Source: CAWCDJ01 sp963836015
GTDB lineage: Bacteria > Acidobacteriota > Terriglobia > Bryobacterales > Bryobacteraceae
DNA length: 64,000 nt
Direction of reading: 5' to 3'
NCBI GenBank assembly: GCA_963836015.1
Contig: CAWIIF010000011.1
Span: forward strand, 62,001 to 126,000
Shown: one piece after another, positions 53,352 through 61,630 of the stretch
Position numbering within the stretch: position 1 is the first letter of the stretch
Layout of the letters: each line of letters starts with the position of its first letter
The notes under the pieces: generated by a model
Databases searched by the model: none
What the model was told of the DNA's origin: nothing
What the model saw: the letters and a program-made list of their open reading frames with translations, nothing else
Made by a program: the position numbers and the translations under genes

Positions 53352-54455
53352 ATGAGAGCCTTTTGGCTGGTTGCAGTTGTTTGCGGTCTGGCAATCCTCG
53401 CCTTGCCGGCCCAGAAAAAAAATAAGGAAGACGAAACCCAGACGCTGCAGTTGCCGAAGGAGCTTCCCAACGAGATCGAGGGCGAGACCCGGCGGCTGGC
53501 CTTCGAGGTCACGCCCCTTTCCGCCAAAGGGCTGCTCTCGCAGCAGATCAGGGACGCGCTGAAGGTCCTGATGCGCGACAGCCGCGGCGGCACTGTGCTC
53601 AAGATCCGCGCCTTCGTGGCGGGCTCGGGCGACTTGCGCCGCGTGCGCGACCTGGTGAGCGAGATCTTCACGGACCGCCACCAGCCGCTGCCGGTGCTCA
53701 GCCTGATTCGAGCCGGCGCCCTTCCCATGGAGGGCGCGCAAGTGGTGCTGGAAGGCATCGTGGCGGCCAGGAAGGAGGCGAACCCGGGCGGTCTCGCTTT
53801 TATCTCCGCGTATCCGGCCACATCGGACAACCCGGTGGATCCGGTGGCGCCGCTCACCACCAGGACTTTGGCGTCACTCCGACAGGCTGTGAAGGCGGCG
53901 GGGGCCGAGGCGTCCGACGTTCTGCGGGTCACCTGCTTCCTCAGCTCGCTCGAGAACTTCGCCGCGACCCGCGATTTGGTGCAGGCGGAGTATCCGCGGG
54001 CGGCATTGAACTACGTTCAGACGCAGCGCGGGCCGGTCCAGGCGGTGGCCGCCTGCGAGGCCGTGGCGCGCCTGCGGCCGGCCGGCGGTCCGCGCTTGCG
54101 GTTCGTCAATCCGCAAGGATTGCCGCAGGAGCCGGGGATGTCCGGGGTGGCGCTGGTGAGCGCGCCGCACGTGGTGCTCACCGGCACACAGGTTTCGTTC
54201 GGGTACCAGGAAAGCGACGCGCGGCTGGCGTTCGAGCGGCTCGCACGGTCGCTCGAGCATGCCGGCGCCACCGCGAAAGACGTGGCGTTCGCGCACTACT
54301 ATCCGCTGTCGGGTGGAATCGCGGCCCAGGTGCGGAAAATCCGCGGTGAGTTCTTCTCCGCGGAAGATCCGCCGGCGGGCACACTTCTGACCTTCGAGGG
54401 TCTGCCTTCGATGGACGCGGGGTTTGCGGTGGATGTAGTAGCGGTGAAAGATTAG
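53352..54455 (+). CDS. Exported protein with three tandem RidA (YjgF)-like domains
   Basis: A 367-residue protein with a signal peptide (1-20) and a Lys/Glu linker. Three RidA/YjgF-type units follow: about 50-137, 145-240 and 255-365, each with the typical helix, strand and PxR-region order. RidA deaminates reactive enamine/imine intermediates in the cytosol. Here the protein should be periplasmic, and the position of the catalytic Arg of E. coli RidA (P-A-R-S) reads P-V-L-S (L116), P-R-A-A (A217) and P-A-G-T (G343). A three-unit chain could fold as a single-chain mimic of the RidA trimer. The catalytic role is doubtful. Confidence 0.72.
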   Translation: MRAFWLVAVVCGLAILALPAQKKNKEDETQTLQLPKELPNEIEGETRRLAFEVTPLSAKGLLSQQIRDALKVLMRDSRGGTVLKIRAFVAGSGDLRRVRDLVSEIFTDRHQPLPVLSLIRAGALPMEGAQVVLEGIVAARKEANPGGLAFISAYPATSDNPVDPVAPLTTRTLASLRQAVKAAGAEASDVLRVTCFLSSLENFAATRDLVQAEYPRAALNYVQTQRGPVQAVAACEAVARLRPAGGPRLRFVNPQGLPQEPGMSGVALVSAPHVVLTGTQVSFGYQESDARLAFERLARSLEHAGATAKDVAFAHYYPLSGGIAAQVRKIRGEFFSAEDPPAGTLLTFEGLPSMDAGFAVDVVAVKD

Positions 54456-54460
54456 GACAC

Positions 54461-54519
54461 CACAGAGCCGCGCGCGTCAGAAGCGGGCAGGCCCGCTCCC
54501 TTACGGCCGCGGCTCTGTG
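54461..54519. terminator. Nested inverted repeat between convergent genes
   Basis: A perfect 12-bp outer stem (54461-54472 with 54508-54519) encloses a perfect 6-bp inner hairpin GCGGGC/GCCCGC with a 2-base gap (54483-54496). It sits between the stops of the RidA-like gene and rplI and could stop transcription from both sides. No T-run. Confidence 0.6.
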
Positions 54520-54529
54520 ATGGAAGCCG

Positions 54530-54976
54530 CTACTCTTCTTTGACGACCATCACCGTAACTTCGGCGATGACATCTTTGTGCAGGCGAACCGGGATTTTGT
54601 ACTCGCCGAGCTGCTTGATGGGCTCTTCGAGGTGAATCTTCCGCCGGTCGATGGTGAAGTTCTTGCCGGCCAGGGCGTCGGCCACATCTTTGGCCGTCAC
54701 CGAGCCGAACAACTGGTCGTTCTCGCCGGCCTTCTGCGCGATCGTGACGCTTACGCCGGTGAGCAGCTTGGAAAGATCCTCGGCCTCGCCCTTGAGCTTG
54801 GCTTCCTTGCGCAGGTGCGCCTGGCGCTCCTGTTCGACGATCTTCTTGTTGGCGCCGGTAGCTTCGACGGCGAGCCGCTTGGGCAGCAGGAAATTGCGGG
54901 CATAGCCGGCGGCGACCTTCACAACCTCGCCGCGGCTGCCCAGCTTTTCGATGTCTTCTCTGAGAATGACTTCCAT
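54530..54976 (-). CDS. rplI: 50S ribosomal protein L9
   Basis: 148 residues beginning MEVILREDIEKLGSRGEVVK, the standard L9 start with the N-terminal RNA-binding domain (1-50: GYARNFLLPKRLAVEAT), a long connecting helix and the C-terminal domain. It is the last gene of the ribosomal cluster. L9 bridges from the L1 stalk base and helps keep the reading frame. The length is normal. Confidence 0.97.
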   Translation of the reverse strand: MEVILREDIEKLGSRGEVVKVAAGYARNFLLPKRLAVEATGANKKIVEQERQAHLRKEAKLKGEAEDLSKLLTGVSVTIAQKAGENDQLFGSVTAKDVADALAGKNFTIDRRKIHLEEPIKQLGEYKIPVRLHKDVIAEVTVMVVKEE

Positions 54977-54995
54977 TTCAGATTCCTCCCGGCCC

Positions 54996-55295
54996 CTAGA
55001 ACGATGCCGCGAACGGCAGCAGCGCGATGTTGCGCGCCTTCTTGATGGCGTCCGTCAGCCGGCGCTGGTGCGGCGCGCATACGCCCGAAATGCGGCGAGG
55101 GACGATCTTGCCCCGTTCCGCGACAAAGGCGTGAAGCAGTTTCACGTCCTTGTAGTTGATGTCGTCGATCTTCTCGACGCAGAATCGGCACACTTTCTTG
55201 CGCCGGAAATATTGCTTCTTCTGCGTGACAACGGCCTTGTCGCCGCCGGTGGGCCGCTGGCCGGCGCTGCCTGGTCTTCCTTTTGATTCCGCCAT
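54996..55295 (-). CDS. rpsR: 30S ribosomal protein S18
   Basis: A 99-residue protein that contains the conserved core FRRKKVCRFC and DYKDVKLL-type block (here NYKDVKLLHAFVAERGKIVP), followed by RRISGVCAPHQRRLTDAIKK. The N-terminal ~25 residues are a variable Gly/Lys-rich extension. S18 binds next to S6 on the 30S platform. It is 3 bp after rpsF and 19 bp before rplI. Confidence 0.97.
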   Translation of the reverse strand: MAESKGRPGSAGQRPTGGDKAVVTQKKQYFRRKKVCRFCVEKIDDINYKDVKLLHAFVAERGKIVPRRISGVCAPHQRRLTDAIKKARNIALLPFAASF

Positions 55296-55298
55296 GGA

Positions 55299-55757
55299 TT
55301 AACCCTCCTTCGGCTGGCCGGGCATAACCGGCGGCGCCGCTTCCGTCATCTGTTGCGCCAGCGAAGGCTGCGCGGGCGCGAGGCCCGGCGCCGGAGCTGC
55401 CGGAGCGGCCGCTGCGCGGCGCGCCGCCCGCTTGTCGCGAACCTTCTTGCGCTTCTCGAGGCGCTTCAGCGTCTCGTCAATCCGCACGGTCAGAAACTTC
55501 AGGACGATGTCGGAAACGCGCAGGCGGCGTTCCAATTCCTTGACAATCTCGGGCCCGCCGGTGAACTGGAACAGCACGTAGGAACCTTCCCGGTACTTAT
55601 CGACCCGGTAGGCCAGCCTTCGCTTGCCCCACTTCTCGACTTTGTCCACCGTGGCGCCGGCGCCGGTCAACTGCGTCCGCAACTGCTCGACGTATTGATC
55701 GACCTCTTCTTCCGGCGCATCCGGCTTTACTATGAACAGCTCTTCGTAAATCCTCAT
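55299..55757 (-). CDS. rpsF: 30S ribosomal protein S6
   Basis: 152 residues; the first ~95 match S6 (RIYEELFIVKPDAPEEEVDQ, KVEKWGKRRLAYRVDKYREG, FTGGPEIVKELERRLRVSD). The last ~50 residues are a basic and then Ala/Pro-rich tail absent from most S6. Its start overlaps the pth stop as ATGA. No ssb lies between rpsF and rpsR, unlike many bacteria. Confidence 0.97.
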   Translation of the reverse strand: MRIYEELFIVKPDAPEEEVDQYVEQLRTQLTGAGATVDKVEKWGKRRLAYRVDKYREGSYVLFQFTGGPEIVKELERRLRVSDIVLKFLTVRIDETLKRLEKRKKVRDKRAARRAAAAPAAPAPGLAPAQPSLAQQMTEAAPPVMPGQPKEG

Positions 55758-56344
55758 GCTTCCTCTGTGTTTAAGCCTGGGGCGCGACGATTGAATCTCG
55801 TCATGGCCTTTTCGACGCCTTCGGCAATTATGGAGCGAACCGCGCCGGCTGTGTAGTCGACGAATTCCTCCAATTCCTTCTTCTGCGAGCGCTTGAACGG
55901 CGCCAGCACAAATTCCGCCCCATCCCGGATGGGATGGCCCGGATGAATCCCCATTCGCACCCGCACGAACTGATCGGTCCCCAGGCTGGAAATCAGCGAC
56001 TTCATGCCGTTATGCCCGGCCGCCGAACCCTTGGGTTTGATCTTCAGCGCCAGCCACGGAAGATCCAGCTCGTCGTAAACCGCCACCAGGCGGGAAAGCT
56101 CGATCGAGTGCTTCTCCATCAGCGGCGCGAGCGAGGTGCCGCTGAGGTTCATATACGTTTGCGGTTTGGCCAGCATCACCGGATGTCCGTCGATCTCGCC
56201 CATTCCGACGAGCGCCCTGGAATCCTTCCGGGTGATGCGGATGCCGTGCCGCTCGGCCAGCCGGTCCAGCGTGAGAAAGCCCAGGTTATGCGGCGTGTGC
56301 GCGTACTCCTCGCCCGGGTTCCCCAGACCGGCGACCAGGAACAT
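55754..56344 (-). CDS. pth: Peptidyl-tRNA hydrolase
   Basis: A 196-residue enzyme that frees tRNA from dropped-off peptidyl-tRNA. Motifs: GLGNPGEEYAHTPHNLGF with the catalytic His preceded by Pro in place of the usual Arg (TRHN to TPHN), KPQTYMNLSG, and GSAAGHNGMKSLI with the second His/Asn. The order rplY-pth is a common bacterial pair. It ends overlapping rpsF. Confidence 0.95.
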   Translation of the reverse strand: MFLVAGLGNPGEEYAHTPHNLGFLTLDRLAERHGIRITRKDSRALVGMGEIDGHPVMLAKPQTYMNLSGTSLAPLMEKHSIELSRLVAVYDELDLPWLALKIKPKGSAAGHNGMKSLISSLGTDQFVRVRMGIHPGHPIRDGAEFVLAPFKRSQKKELEEFVDYTAGAVRSIIAEGVEKAMTRFNRRAPGLNTEEA

Positions 56345-56350
56345 GGCAAA

Positions 56351-57040
56351 TTACTTCTTCTTGCCCTTTTCCTCGGCCGGGGCTTCCTCTTCCTTCTTGC
56401 CCTTCTTCACGACTTCGGGCTCGGCGGCGCCGGCGACCGGGGCAGCAACCTCGGCGGCGGGGGCGACAACCTCTTCGGCGCGCAGCGCAACCACGTGTGC
56501 GACCACGGTGTCCGGCGCGCTCAGCAGCTTCATCGAGCCGGAGACCCCAACATCGCTCGCGCGCTTGCTCTGGCCGATCATCAGCTCCGTCACGTCCACC
56601 GTGAAGGATTCGGGGATGTCGTCCGGAAGGCACTCGATCTCGACCGCGCGGGTGATGACTTCGAGCAGTCCGCCCTGCACCTTCACGCCCTTCGCCTCGC
56701 CGGCGGTGTGCACCGGGACCGTAATCCGGAGGCGTTTGGTGAGGTCGATGCGCTTCAGGTCGGCGTGCAGCAGGGTGCCCCTGACCGGGTCCACCTGTTG
56801 ATCCACCAGCATGACCGGCGTAGTTTCTCCGCCTGCGATGGCCAGATTGAAGATGGTGTTGTAGCCGGTGTCGCTGCGGACAATCTTGAGGATGGCTCGC
56901 GGGTCCACCGCGACGCTTACGGGATCCTGAAACGCTCCGTAGACCACGGCCGGAATCTGTCCCTCACGGCGTGTACGGCGCGCTTCGTTCTTACCGCGCG
57001 AGGCGCGCACCTCGGCGGTGACGGTAATATCTTTTCTCAC
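56351..57040 (-). CDS. rplY: 50S ribosomal protein L25/general stress protein Ctc
   Basis: A 229-residue CTC-type L25. The N-terminal 5S-rRNA-binding domain (about 1-95; EVRASRGKNEARRTRREGQI) is followed by the TL5/CTC beta-domain (about 95-185) and an acidic/Lys-rich low-complexity tail. It lies upstream of pth with a 6-bp gap and downstream of prs, a widely conserved arrangement (prs-rplY-pth). Confidence 0.95.
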   Translation of the reverse strand: MRKDITVTAEVRASRGKNEARRTRREGQIPAVVYGAFQDPVSVAVDPRAILKIVRSDTGYNTIFNLAIAGGETTPVMLVDQQVDPVRGTLLHADLKRIDLTKRLRITVPVHTAGEAKGVKVQGGLLEVITRAVEIECLPDDIPESFTVDVTELMIGQSKRASDVGVSGSMKLLSAPDTVVAHVVALRAEEVVAPAAEVAAPVAGAAEPEVVKKGKKEEEAPAEEKGKKK

Positions 57041-57123
57041 TTCATTCTCCTGGCGGGTTCGAAGTCCGGTTCACCTTGCGGCTAACGTGGGTTCGAGCGC
57101 CCGTTTAATTCGTTCGTAAACTT

Positions 57124-58068
57124 TCAGACAAATAAAACGCTGACCGAAGTCTCCTCGTGTATCGACCGTATGGCCTCCGCCAGTAACTTGGCGACCGACA
57201 ACGATTTGATCCGGCTCGATCTCTTCCCCGCTTCCGAAAGCGGGATCGAATTCGTAACAACTACTTCCCGCAACTCCGATGCCTCGATCCGCTCGACCGC
57301 CGGACCCGAGAGCACCGCGTGAGTCGCACAGGCCGAAACGCTGGCAGCACCCTTCGCCAGCAGCGCCTCGGCGCCCTTTACCAATGTACCCGCCGTATCG
57401 ATGAGGTCATCGACCAGCAGGCAATTCCGCCCCGCGACCTCGCCGACCACGTTCATCACCTCGGCGACGTTGGCTTCCTCCCGCCGCTTATCGATGATGG
57501 CCAGGGGCGAGTTCAATCGTTTGGCGAACGCGCGCGCCCGCTCCACGCCGCCCGCGTCCGGCGATACCACTGTCAGTGCCGGAGTATTGACCGTCTTGAA
57601 ATAGTCGATCAACACCGGAGTGGCGAACAGGTGGTCCACCGGAATATCGAAAAATCCCTGGATCTGCGCCGCATGCAAATCGAGCGTCAGACACCGGTCC
57701 GCGCCGGCCGTTTCCAGCAGCGCGGCCACCAGCCGGGCGGATATGGGAACACGGGGTTTATCCTTCCGGTCCTGGCGGGCGTATCCATAATAGGGTAACA
57801 CTGCCGTGATGCGTTCCGCTGAGGCGCGCTTCAGGGCGTCCATCATCAGCAGCAGTTCCATCAGGTTGCGGTCGACCGGGGTGCACGTCGGCTGGATGAT
57901 GAAGACGTCGGCGCCGCGCACGTTTTCCTTGATCTGGAGATAGATCTCGCCGTCCGAGAACTGCCGTACCATCAACTCCGCCAGGTCCATTCCCAGGGCT
58001 TCGACGATTTCGCGTGCCAGCGCGGGGTTCGCGTTGCCGGCGAAGATCTTGATGCGGTCGCGGTTCAT
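57124..58068 (-). CDS. prs: Ribose-phosphate pyrophosphokinase (PRPP synthetase)
   Basis: A 314-residue enzyme making PRPP from ribose 5-phosphate and ATP. Motifs: KIFAGNANPALAREI at the start, ENVRGADVFIIQPTC, DLHAAQIQGFFDIPVDHL (the Mg/ATP site) and the PRPP loop LLVDDLIDTAGTL. ATG 58068 matches family starts; ATG 58095 would add nine residues and overlap ispE. PRPP is the substrate of apt, encoded upstream in the same direction. Confidence 0.96.
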   Translation of the reverse strand: MNRDRIKIFAGNANPALAREIVEALGMDLAELMVRQFSDGEIYLQIKENVRGADVFIIQPTCTPVDRNLMELLLMMDALKRASAERITAVLPYYGYARQDRKDKPRVPISARLVAALLETAGADRCLTLDLHAAQIQGFFDIPVDHLFATPVLIDYFKTVNTPALTVVSPDAGGVERARAFAKRLNSPLAIIDKRREEANVAEVMNVVGEVAGRNCLLVDDLIDTAGTLVKGAEALLAKGAASVSACATHAVLSGPAVERIEASELREVVVTNSIPLSEAGKRSSRIKSLSVAKLLAEAIRSIHEETSVSVLFV

Positions 58069-58073
58069 TGCTC

Positions 58074-59003
58074 TTAACGGCTCCGGGGCGGCCATATGTT
58101 TCCTGTGATGTGCTCCCCGAGCGCGCGAAACCAAATTCCGCGGTAGCGCGCACGGCTCACCAGTGAAAATGGAACTGCCTTCTCGTCTTCCAACACCTCG
58201 AGTGCTTCCAGAGCGGCGCCGCGGTTAGGAAAGAGCCCGAAAATCGCCGAACCGCTTCCGGTCATCAGGGCCACCGAAGCCCCCATCCGGGACAGCCGCC
58301 GTTTCAGGGCGGCCAGACGTGCGTGCTGCTCGAAAACTACCGCTTCAAAATCGTTGATTGCAGGTTCGAGACACCCGAGTTCCCACGTGTGCGACTGGAA
58401 ACTAAATATTTTATTTTGTTGTAATTCGGTTGTCAAACGAGGGCTCAAATCGCGATAGGCCTGGGCCGTGTTGACATGGATTCCCGGCGCCACCAGTACG
58501 CCGTGACGCGCCGGCCCGTCGGGCAAGGGGAACAACTCGGTGCCGCGTCCCACGCCCACTGCGGCGCCGCCCAGCAGAAAGAACGGAACATCGCTGCCCA
58601 GTTCCTGCCCCAACTCGCAGAGCCGGGGCACGTCGAGCGAACGCCCGGCCAGCACCGGAAGCGCCAGCAGCACGGCGGCCGCGTCCGACGATCCGCCGCC
58701 GAGGCCCGCCCCCATCGGAATGTGCTTTTCCAGCCGCATCTCGACGTGTCCGGTGATCCGCATGGCTTCCATTGCGAGCCGCGCCGCGCGCTCCACCAGG
58801 TTGTCTGCAATGCCGAGGGCGTCCTGGAGCGAGATGGCGGTCTTCGCGGCCGGCGTGAAGGCGATGTCGATGGTGTCGGCGAGCGAGATCGTCTGGAACA
58901 CGGTGCGCAGTTCGTGATAGCCGTCGGGCCGCTTGCCCAGCACCCTCAGATCGAGGTTGATCTTGGCCAGCGCACGCACACGGGCCAGGCGCGCGCGGCT
59001 CAT
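58074..59003 (-). CDS. ispE: 4-diphosphocytidyl-2-C-methyl-D-erythritol kinase
   Basis: A 309-residue GHMP kinase of the MEP isoprenoid pathway. It begins with AKINLDLRVLGKRPDGYHEL and has the ATP loop PMGAGLGGGSSDAAA and the GSGSAIFGLF motif. It often precedes prs, as here (5-bp gap). Its ATG overlaps the apt stop as ATGA. A low-complexity AT-rich stretch near 58400-58440 (QQNKIFSF region) is unlike its surroundings but stays in frame. Confidence 0.95.
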   Translation of the reverse strand: MSRARLARVRALAKINLDLRVLGKRPDGYHELRTVFQTISLADTIDIAFTPAAKTAISLQDALGIADNLVERAARLAMEAMRITGHVEMRLEKHIPMGAGLGGGSSDAAAVLLALPVLAGRSLDVPRLCELGQELGSDVPFFLLGGAAVGVGRGTELFPLPDGPARHGVLVAPGIHVNTAQAYRDLSPRLTTELQQNKIFSFQSHTWELGCLEPAINDFEAVVFEQHARLAALKRRLSRMGASVALMTGSGSAIFGLFPNRGAALEALEVLEDEKAVPFSLVSRARYRGIWFRALGEHITGNIWPPRSR

Positions 59004-59521
59004 TTGTCGTACTGAAGCAGCGAAAACACGTCGTGTCCGGCGAGTTTCCCGCGGCCGTGCAGGAAGGTAAGCTCGACGACAAATCCGAGTCCCGCGACAG
59101 TGCCGCCGGCCTGGCACACCATGCGGGCGGCGGCCGCCGCGGTGCCTCCGGTAGCCAGCAGGTCGTCCACGATCAGAACCCGCGAGCCCGGCGCGATTCC
59201 GTCCTTGTGCATCTCCAGAGTATCGGTGCCGTACTCCAGGCTGTAGGTCACGCTCACGCATTCGGCCGGGAGTTTTTTGGGCTTGCGGATCGGCACGAAT
59301 CCCGCGCCCAACGCATAGGCCAGCGCCGGTGCGAAGATGAAGCCGCGAGCCTCGATGCCCAAAACGATATCCACGCTGGCATCCCGGTAATGATCCTTCA
59401 GGCCGTCGATCACGGCCCGGAAACCGTCCTTATCTTTCAGCAGGGTGGTGATGTCGTAGAACAGGATGCCGGGCTTGGGAAAGTCGGGCACCTCGCGGAT
59501 CAGCGTCTTGAGATCTTCCAT
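59000..59521 (-). CDS. apt: Adenine phosphoribosyltransferase
   Basis: A 173-residue purine-salvage enzyme (adenine + PRPP to AMP). It has the start DFPKPGILFYDITTLLKD, GIEARGFIFAPALAYALGAG and the PRPP loop VLIVDDLLATGGTAAAAA. It is the first gene of the apt-ispE-prs-rplY-pth-rpsF-rpsR-rplI series. Its start is only 27 bp from the divergent aroB start. Confidence 0.95.
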   Translation of the reverse strand: MEDLKTLIREVPDFPKPGILFYDITTLLKDKDGFRAVIDGLKDHYRDASVDIVLGIEARGFIFAPALAYALGAGFVPIRKPKKLPAECVSVTYSLEYGTDTLEMHKDGIAPGSRVLIVDDLLATGGTAAAAARMVCQAGGTVAGLGFVVELTFLHGRGKLAGHDVFSLLQYDK

Positions 59522-59548
59522 GGCGAACTAACATGGTACAACTCAACT

Positions 59549-60622
59549 ATGCCCACGTTTCGAGTCGACACCCCGCAGCGGTGTTATCCGGTAATTGTGG
59601 AGCGCGGCGCGATTGCCCATGCAGCCCAATCCATACCCGCGAAGACCGGTAAGGTGTTCGTCATTTCTACCGAAGACGTCTGGCGGCATCAGGGCGAAGC
59701 GCTGGCGCAGAGCCTGGCGGGCGTGCCGCACGAAGTGCTCTACCTTCCCGGCGGCGAAGAACGGAAGCGCCTGGCGCCCGCCGAGCAGCTCGCCGAACAG
59801 ATGGTGGAGCGCGGCGGCGACCGCTCCAGCCTGGTGATCGCCTTCGGCGGCGGCATCGTCAACGACATGGGCGGCTTCATCGCCGCCATCTTTATGCGCG
59901 GTATCCCGGTGATCCAGGTGCCGACCACGCTGCTGGCCCAGGTGGACGCGTCGATCGGCGGCAAGACCGGCGTCAACCTCGCCAGCGGCAAGAACCTGAT
60001 CGGCAGCTTTCACCAGCCGCTGGCCGTGCTGATCGACCCGGCATCGCTCGAGACTTTGCCCATGCGCGAATATCGCGCAGGGCTGTACGAAATCATCAAA
60101 GCGGGGATCATCCGCGATCCGGAGCTGTTCGCCTATCTCACCGAACACAGCGCCGCGGTGCTGGCGCGCGAGCACGCGGCGGTCGACCGCATCATTGCCG
60201 ATTCCGTGCGCATGAAATGCGAAGTGGTCTCGGGCGACGAGCGCGAAAACGACCTCCGCCGCATTCTGAATTTCGGCCACACCTTCGGCCATGCGCTCGA
60301 GGCGGAGACCGGCTACACGCGTTTCCTCCACGGCGAAGCGGTGGCTTGGGGCATGCGCGCCGCTATCTACCTGGGTGAATCCACCGGCTACGTTTCCGCC
60401 GAGGACAGCGTCGACATGCTGGAAACCATCCAGATGTACGGCACGATCCCGCCGCTCAAAGGCATCAGCGCGGAGAACCTGTTCGTGCGCCTGGTGCACG
60501 ACAAGAAGACCGTGCAGGGTAAGGTGCATTTCGTGCTGCCCGTGCGGATCGGCGAAGTGAAGGTGGTCTCGGGAATCGAGGAGAAGCTGGTTCTGAACGC
60601 GATCCGGTCCGCCCTGGTATGA
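59549..60622 (+). CDS. aroB: 3-dehydroquinate synthase
   Basis: A 357-residue NAD/zinc enzyme, the second step of the shikimate pathway. Motifs: FGGGIVNDMGGFIAAIFMRG, QVPTTLLAQVDASIGGKTGV, GLYEIIKAGII, and zinc ligands in NFGHTFGHALE and FLHGEAVAWGM. The gene ends with an ATGA overlap into menG/ubiE. The start is the ATG at 59549; there is no ribosome site in the 27-bp gap, so the message may be leaderless. Confidence 0.96.
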   Translation: MPTFRVDTPQRCYPVIVERGAIAHAAQSIPAKTGKVFVISTEDVWRHQGEALAQSLAGVPHEVLYLPGGEERKRLAPAEQLAEQMVERGGDRSSLVIAFGGGIVNDMGGFIAAIFMRGIPVIQVPTTLLAQVDASIGGKTGVNLASGKNLIGSFHQPLAVLIDPASLETLPMREYRAGLYEIIKAGIIRDPELFAYLTEHSAAVLAREHAAVDRIIADSVRMKCEVVSGDERENDLRRILNFGHTFGHALEAETGYTRFLHGEAVAWGMRAAIYLGESTGYVSAEDSVDMLETIQMYGTIPPLKGISAENLFVRLVHDKKTVQGKVHFVLPVRIGEVKVVSGIEEKLVLNAIRSALV

Positions 60623-61338
60623 GGGGCACGACGCCCGAAGGGGCGCGCAGCGAGCAGGAAGCGGCCGCCTGGGTACGCGGCATGTTCGCCCGGGTGGCTC
60701 ACCGCTACGACCTGGCGAACCACCTGCTGTCCTTCAATATCGACCGGCACTGGCGCGCGCACACCGTGAGGCGGGTTCGCACCGTGCTCGACCGGCCCGG
60801 CGCGCGGGTTCTCGACATTTGCTGCGGCACCGGAGACCTGGTGCTGGCGCTCGAGCGGCCGGGCCGCGCGCGCGTTCTGGGCTCGGATTTCTGCCACCCC
60901 ATGCTGGTGGCCGCCCGCGCGAAGACACGCGCTCCGCTGTTCGAGGCCGACGCGCTGCGCCTGCCGCTCGGCGACGGCTCGCTCGACCTGGTCACGGTGG
61001 CCTTCGGCTTCCGCAACCTGGCCAACTACGCTGCCGGGCTCGAAGAAATGCGGCGCGTGCTGCGCCCCGGCGGCATGGCCGCAATCCTGGAGTTCTCCCA
61101 ACCGCCCAACGCCGCGTTCCGTGCGCTCTACAACTTCTATTCGCGGCGAATTCTCCCCTGGATCGGCGGAGCGATCTCCGGCTCACGCGACGCGTACAAA
61201 TATCTGCCGGAATCGGTGCGGAAATTTCCAGGCGCCGCGCGGCTGGCGGAAGACATGCGCGGCGCGGGGTTCGAAGAAGTGCGTTACGAATATTTGACGG
61301 GTGGGATTGTGGCGCTGCACGTGGGCGTCAAGCGGTGA
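60619..61338 (+). CDS. menG: Demethylmenaquinone methyltransferase (MenG/UbiE family)
   Basis: A 239-residue SAM enzyme; the start region VRGMFARVAHRYDLANHLLS is diagnostic, the SAM motif is VLDICCGTGDLVLAL, and LRPGGMAAILEFSQP and LTGGIVALHVGVKR are conserved. It would make menaquinone from the demethyl form (UbiE would also act on ubiquinone). Menaquinone is inferred from the phylum. The 3' end overlaps the convergent gene at 61328. Confidence 0.93.
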   Translation: MRGTTPEGARSEQEAAAWVRGMFARVAHRYDLANHLLSFNIDRHWRAHTVRRVRTVLDRPGARVLDICCGTGDLVLALERPGRARVLGSDFCHPMLVAARAKTRAPLFEADALRLPLGDGSLDLVTVAFGFRNLANYAAGLEEMRRVLRPGGMAAILEFSQPPNAAFRALYNFYSRRILPWIGGAISGSRDAYKYLPESVRKFPGAARLAEDMRGAGFEEVRYEYLTGGIVALHVGVKR

Positions 61339-61630
61339 CGGCCCCGGCCTTTTCGAACGCCGCCTCCACCTGCTGCTGCGTCCAGCCGGTGCTGATGAAC
61401 AGCTCCTGGCGCGCGCCGGCGCTCAGCGCGATGGCCTTCCATCCGTTTTGCGTGGGAACCGTGACCCGCACTTTCACCTTGCCCTTCGCGTCGCGCACCG
61501 GGCGGATCACGCCCGGGATCACCGAGCGGATTTCAGGGTTCGCGGCCAGCAGCTCTTCGAGCACCGGACGCAGGCCGTCGATAATGCTGTGCTCGATCTT
61601 CAGGCGGTCTTTGGCCGTTCGCAGCCTCAT
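61328..61630 (-). CDS. Small conserved protein (DUF2103-like, 100 aa)
   Basis: A 100-residue protein with RLKIEHSIIDGLRPVLEELL followed by RSVIPGVIRPVRDAKGKVKV, a strand-rich middle and WTQQQVEAAFEKAGAVTA. The pattern resembles DUF2103, a predicted metal-binding family, but I cannot confirm it. ATG 61630 overlaps the pcm stop as ATGA, so it is translated with pcm. It shares 11 bp with the end of the convergent menG. Confidence 0.5.
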   Translation of the reverse strand: MRLRTAKDRLKIEHSIIDGLRPVLEELLAANPEIRSVIPGVIRPVRDAKGKVKVRVTVPTQNGWKAIALSAGARQELFISTGWTQQQVEAAFEKAGAVTA

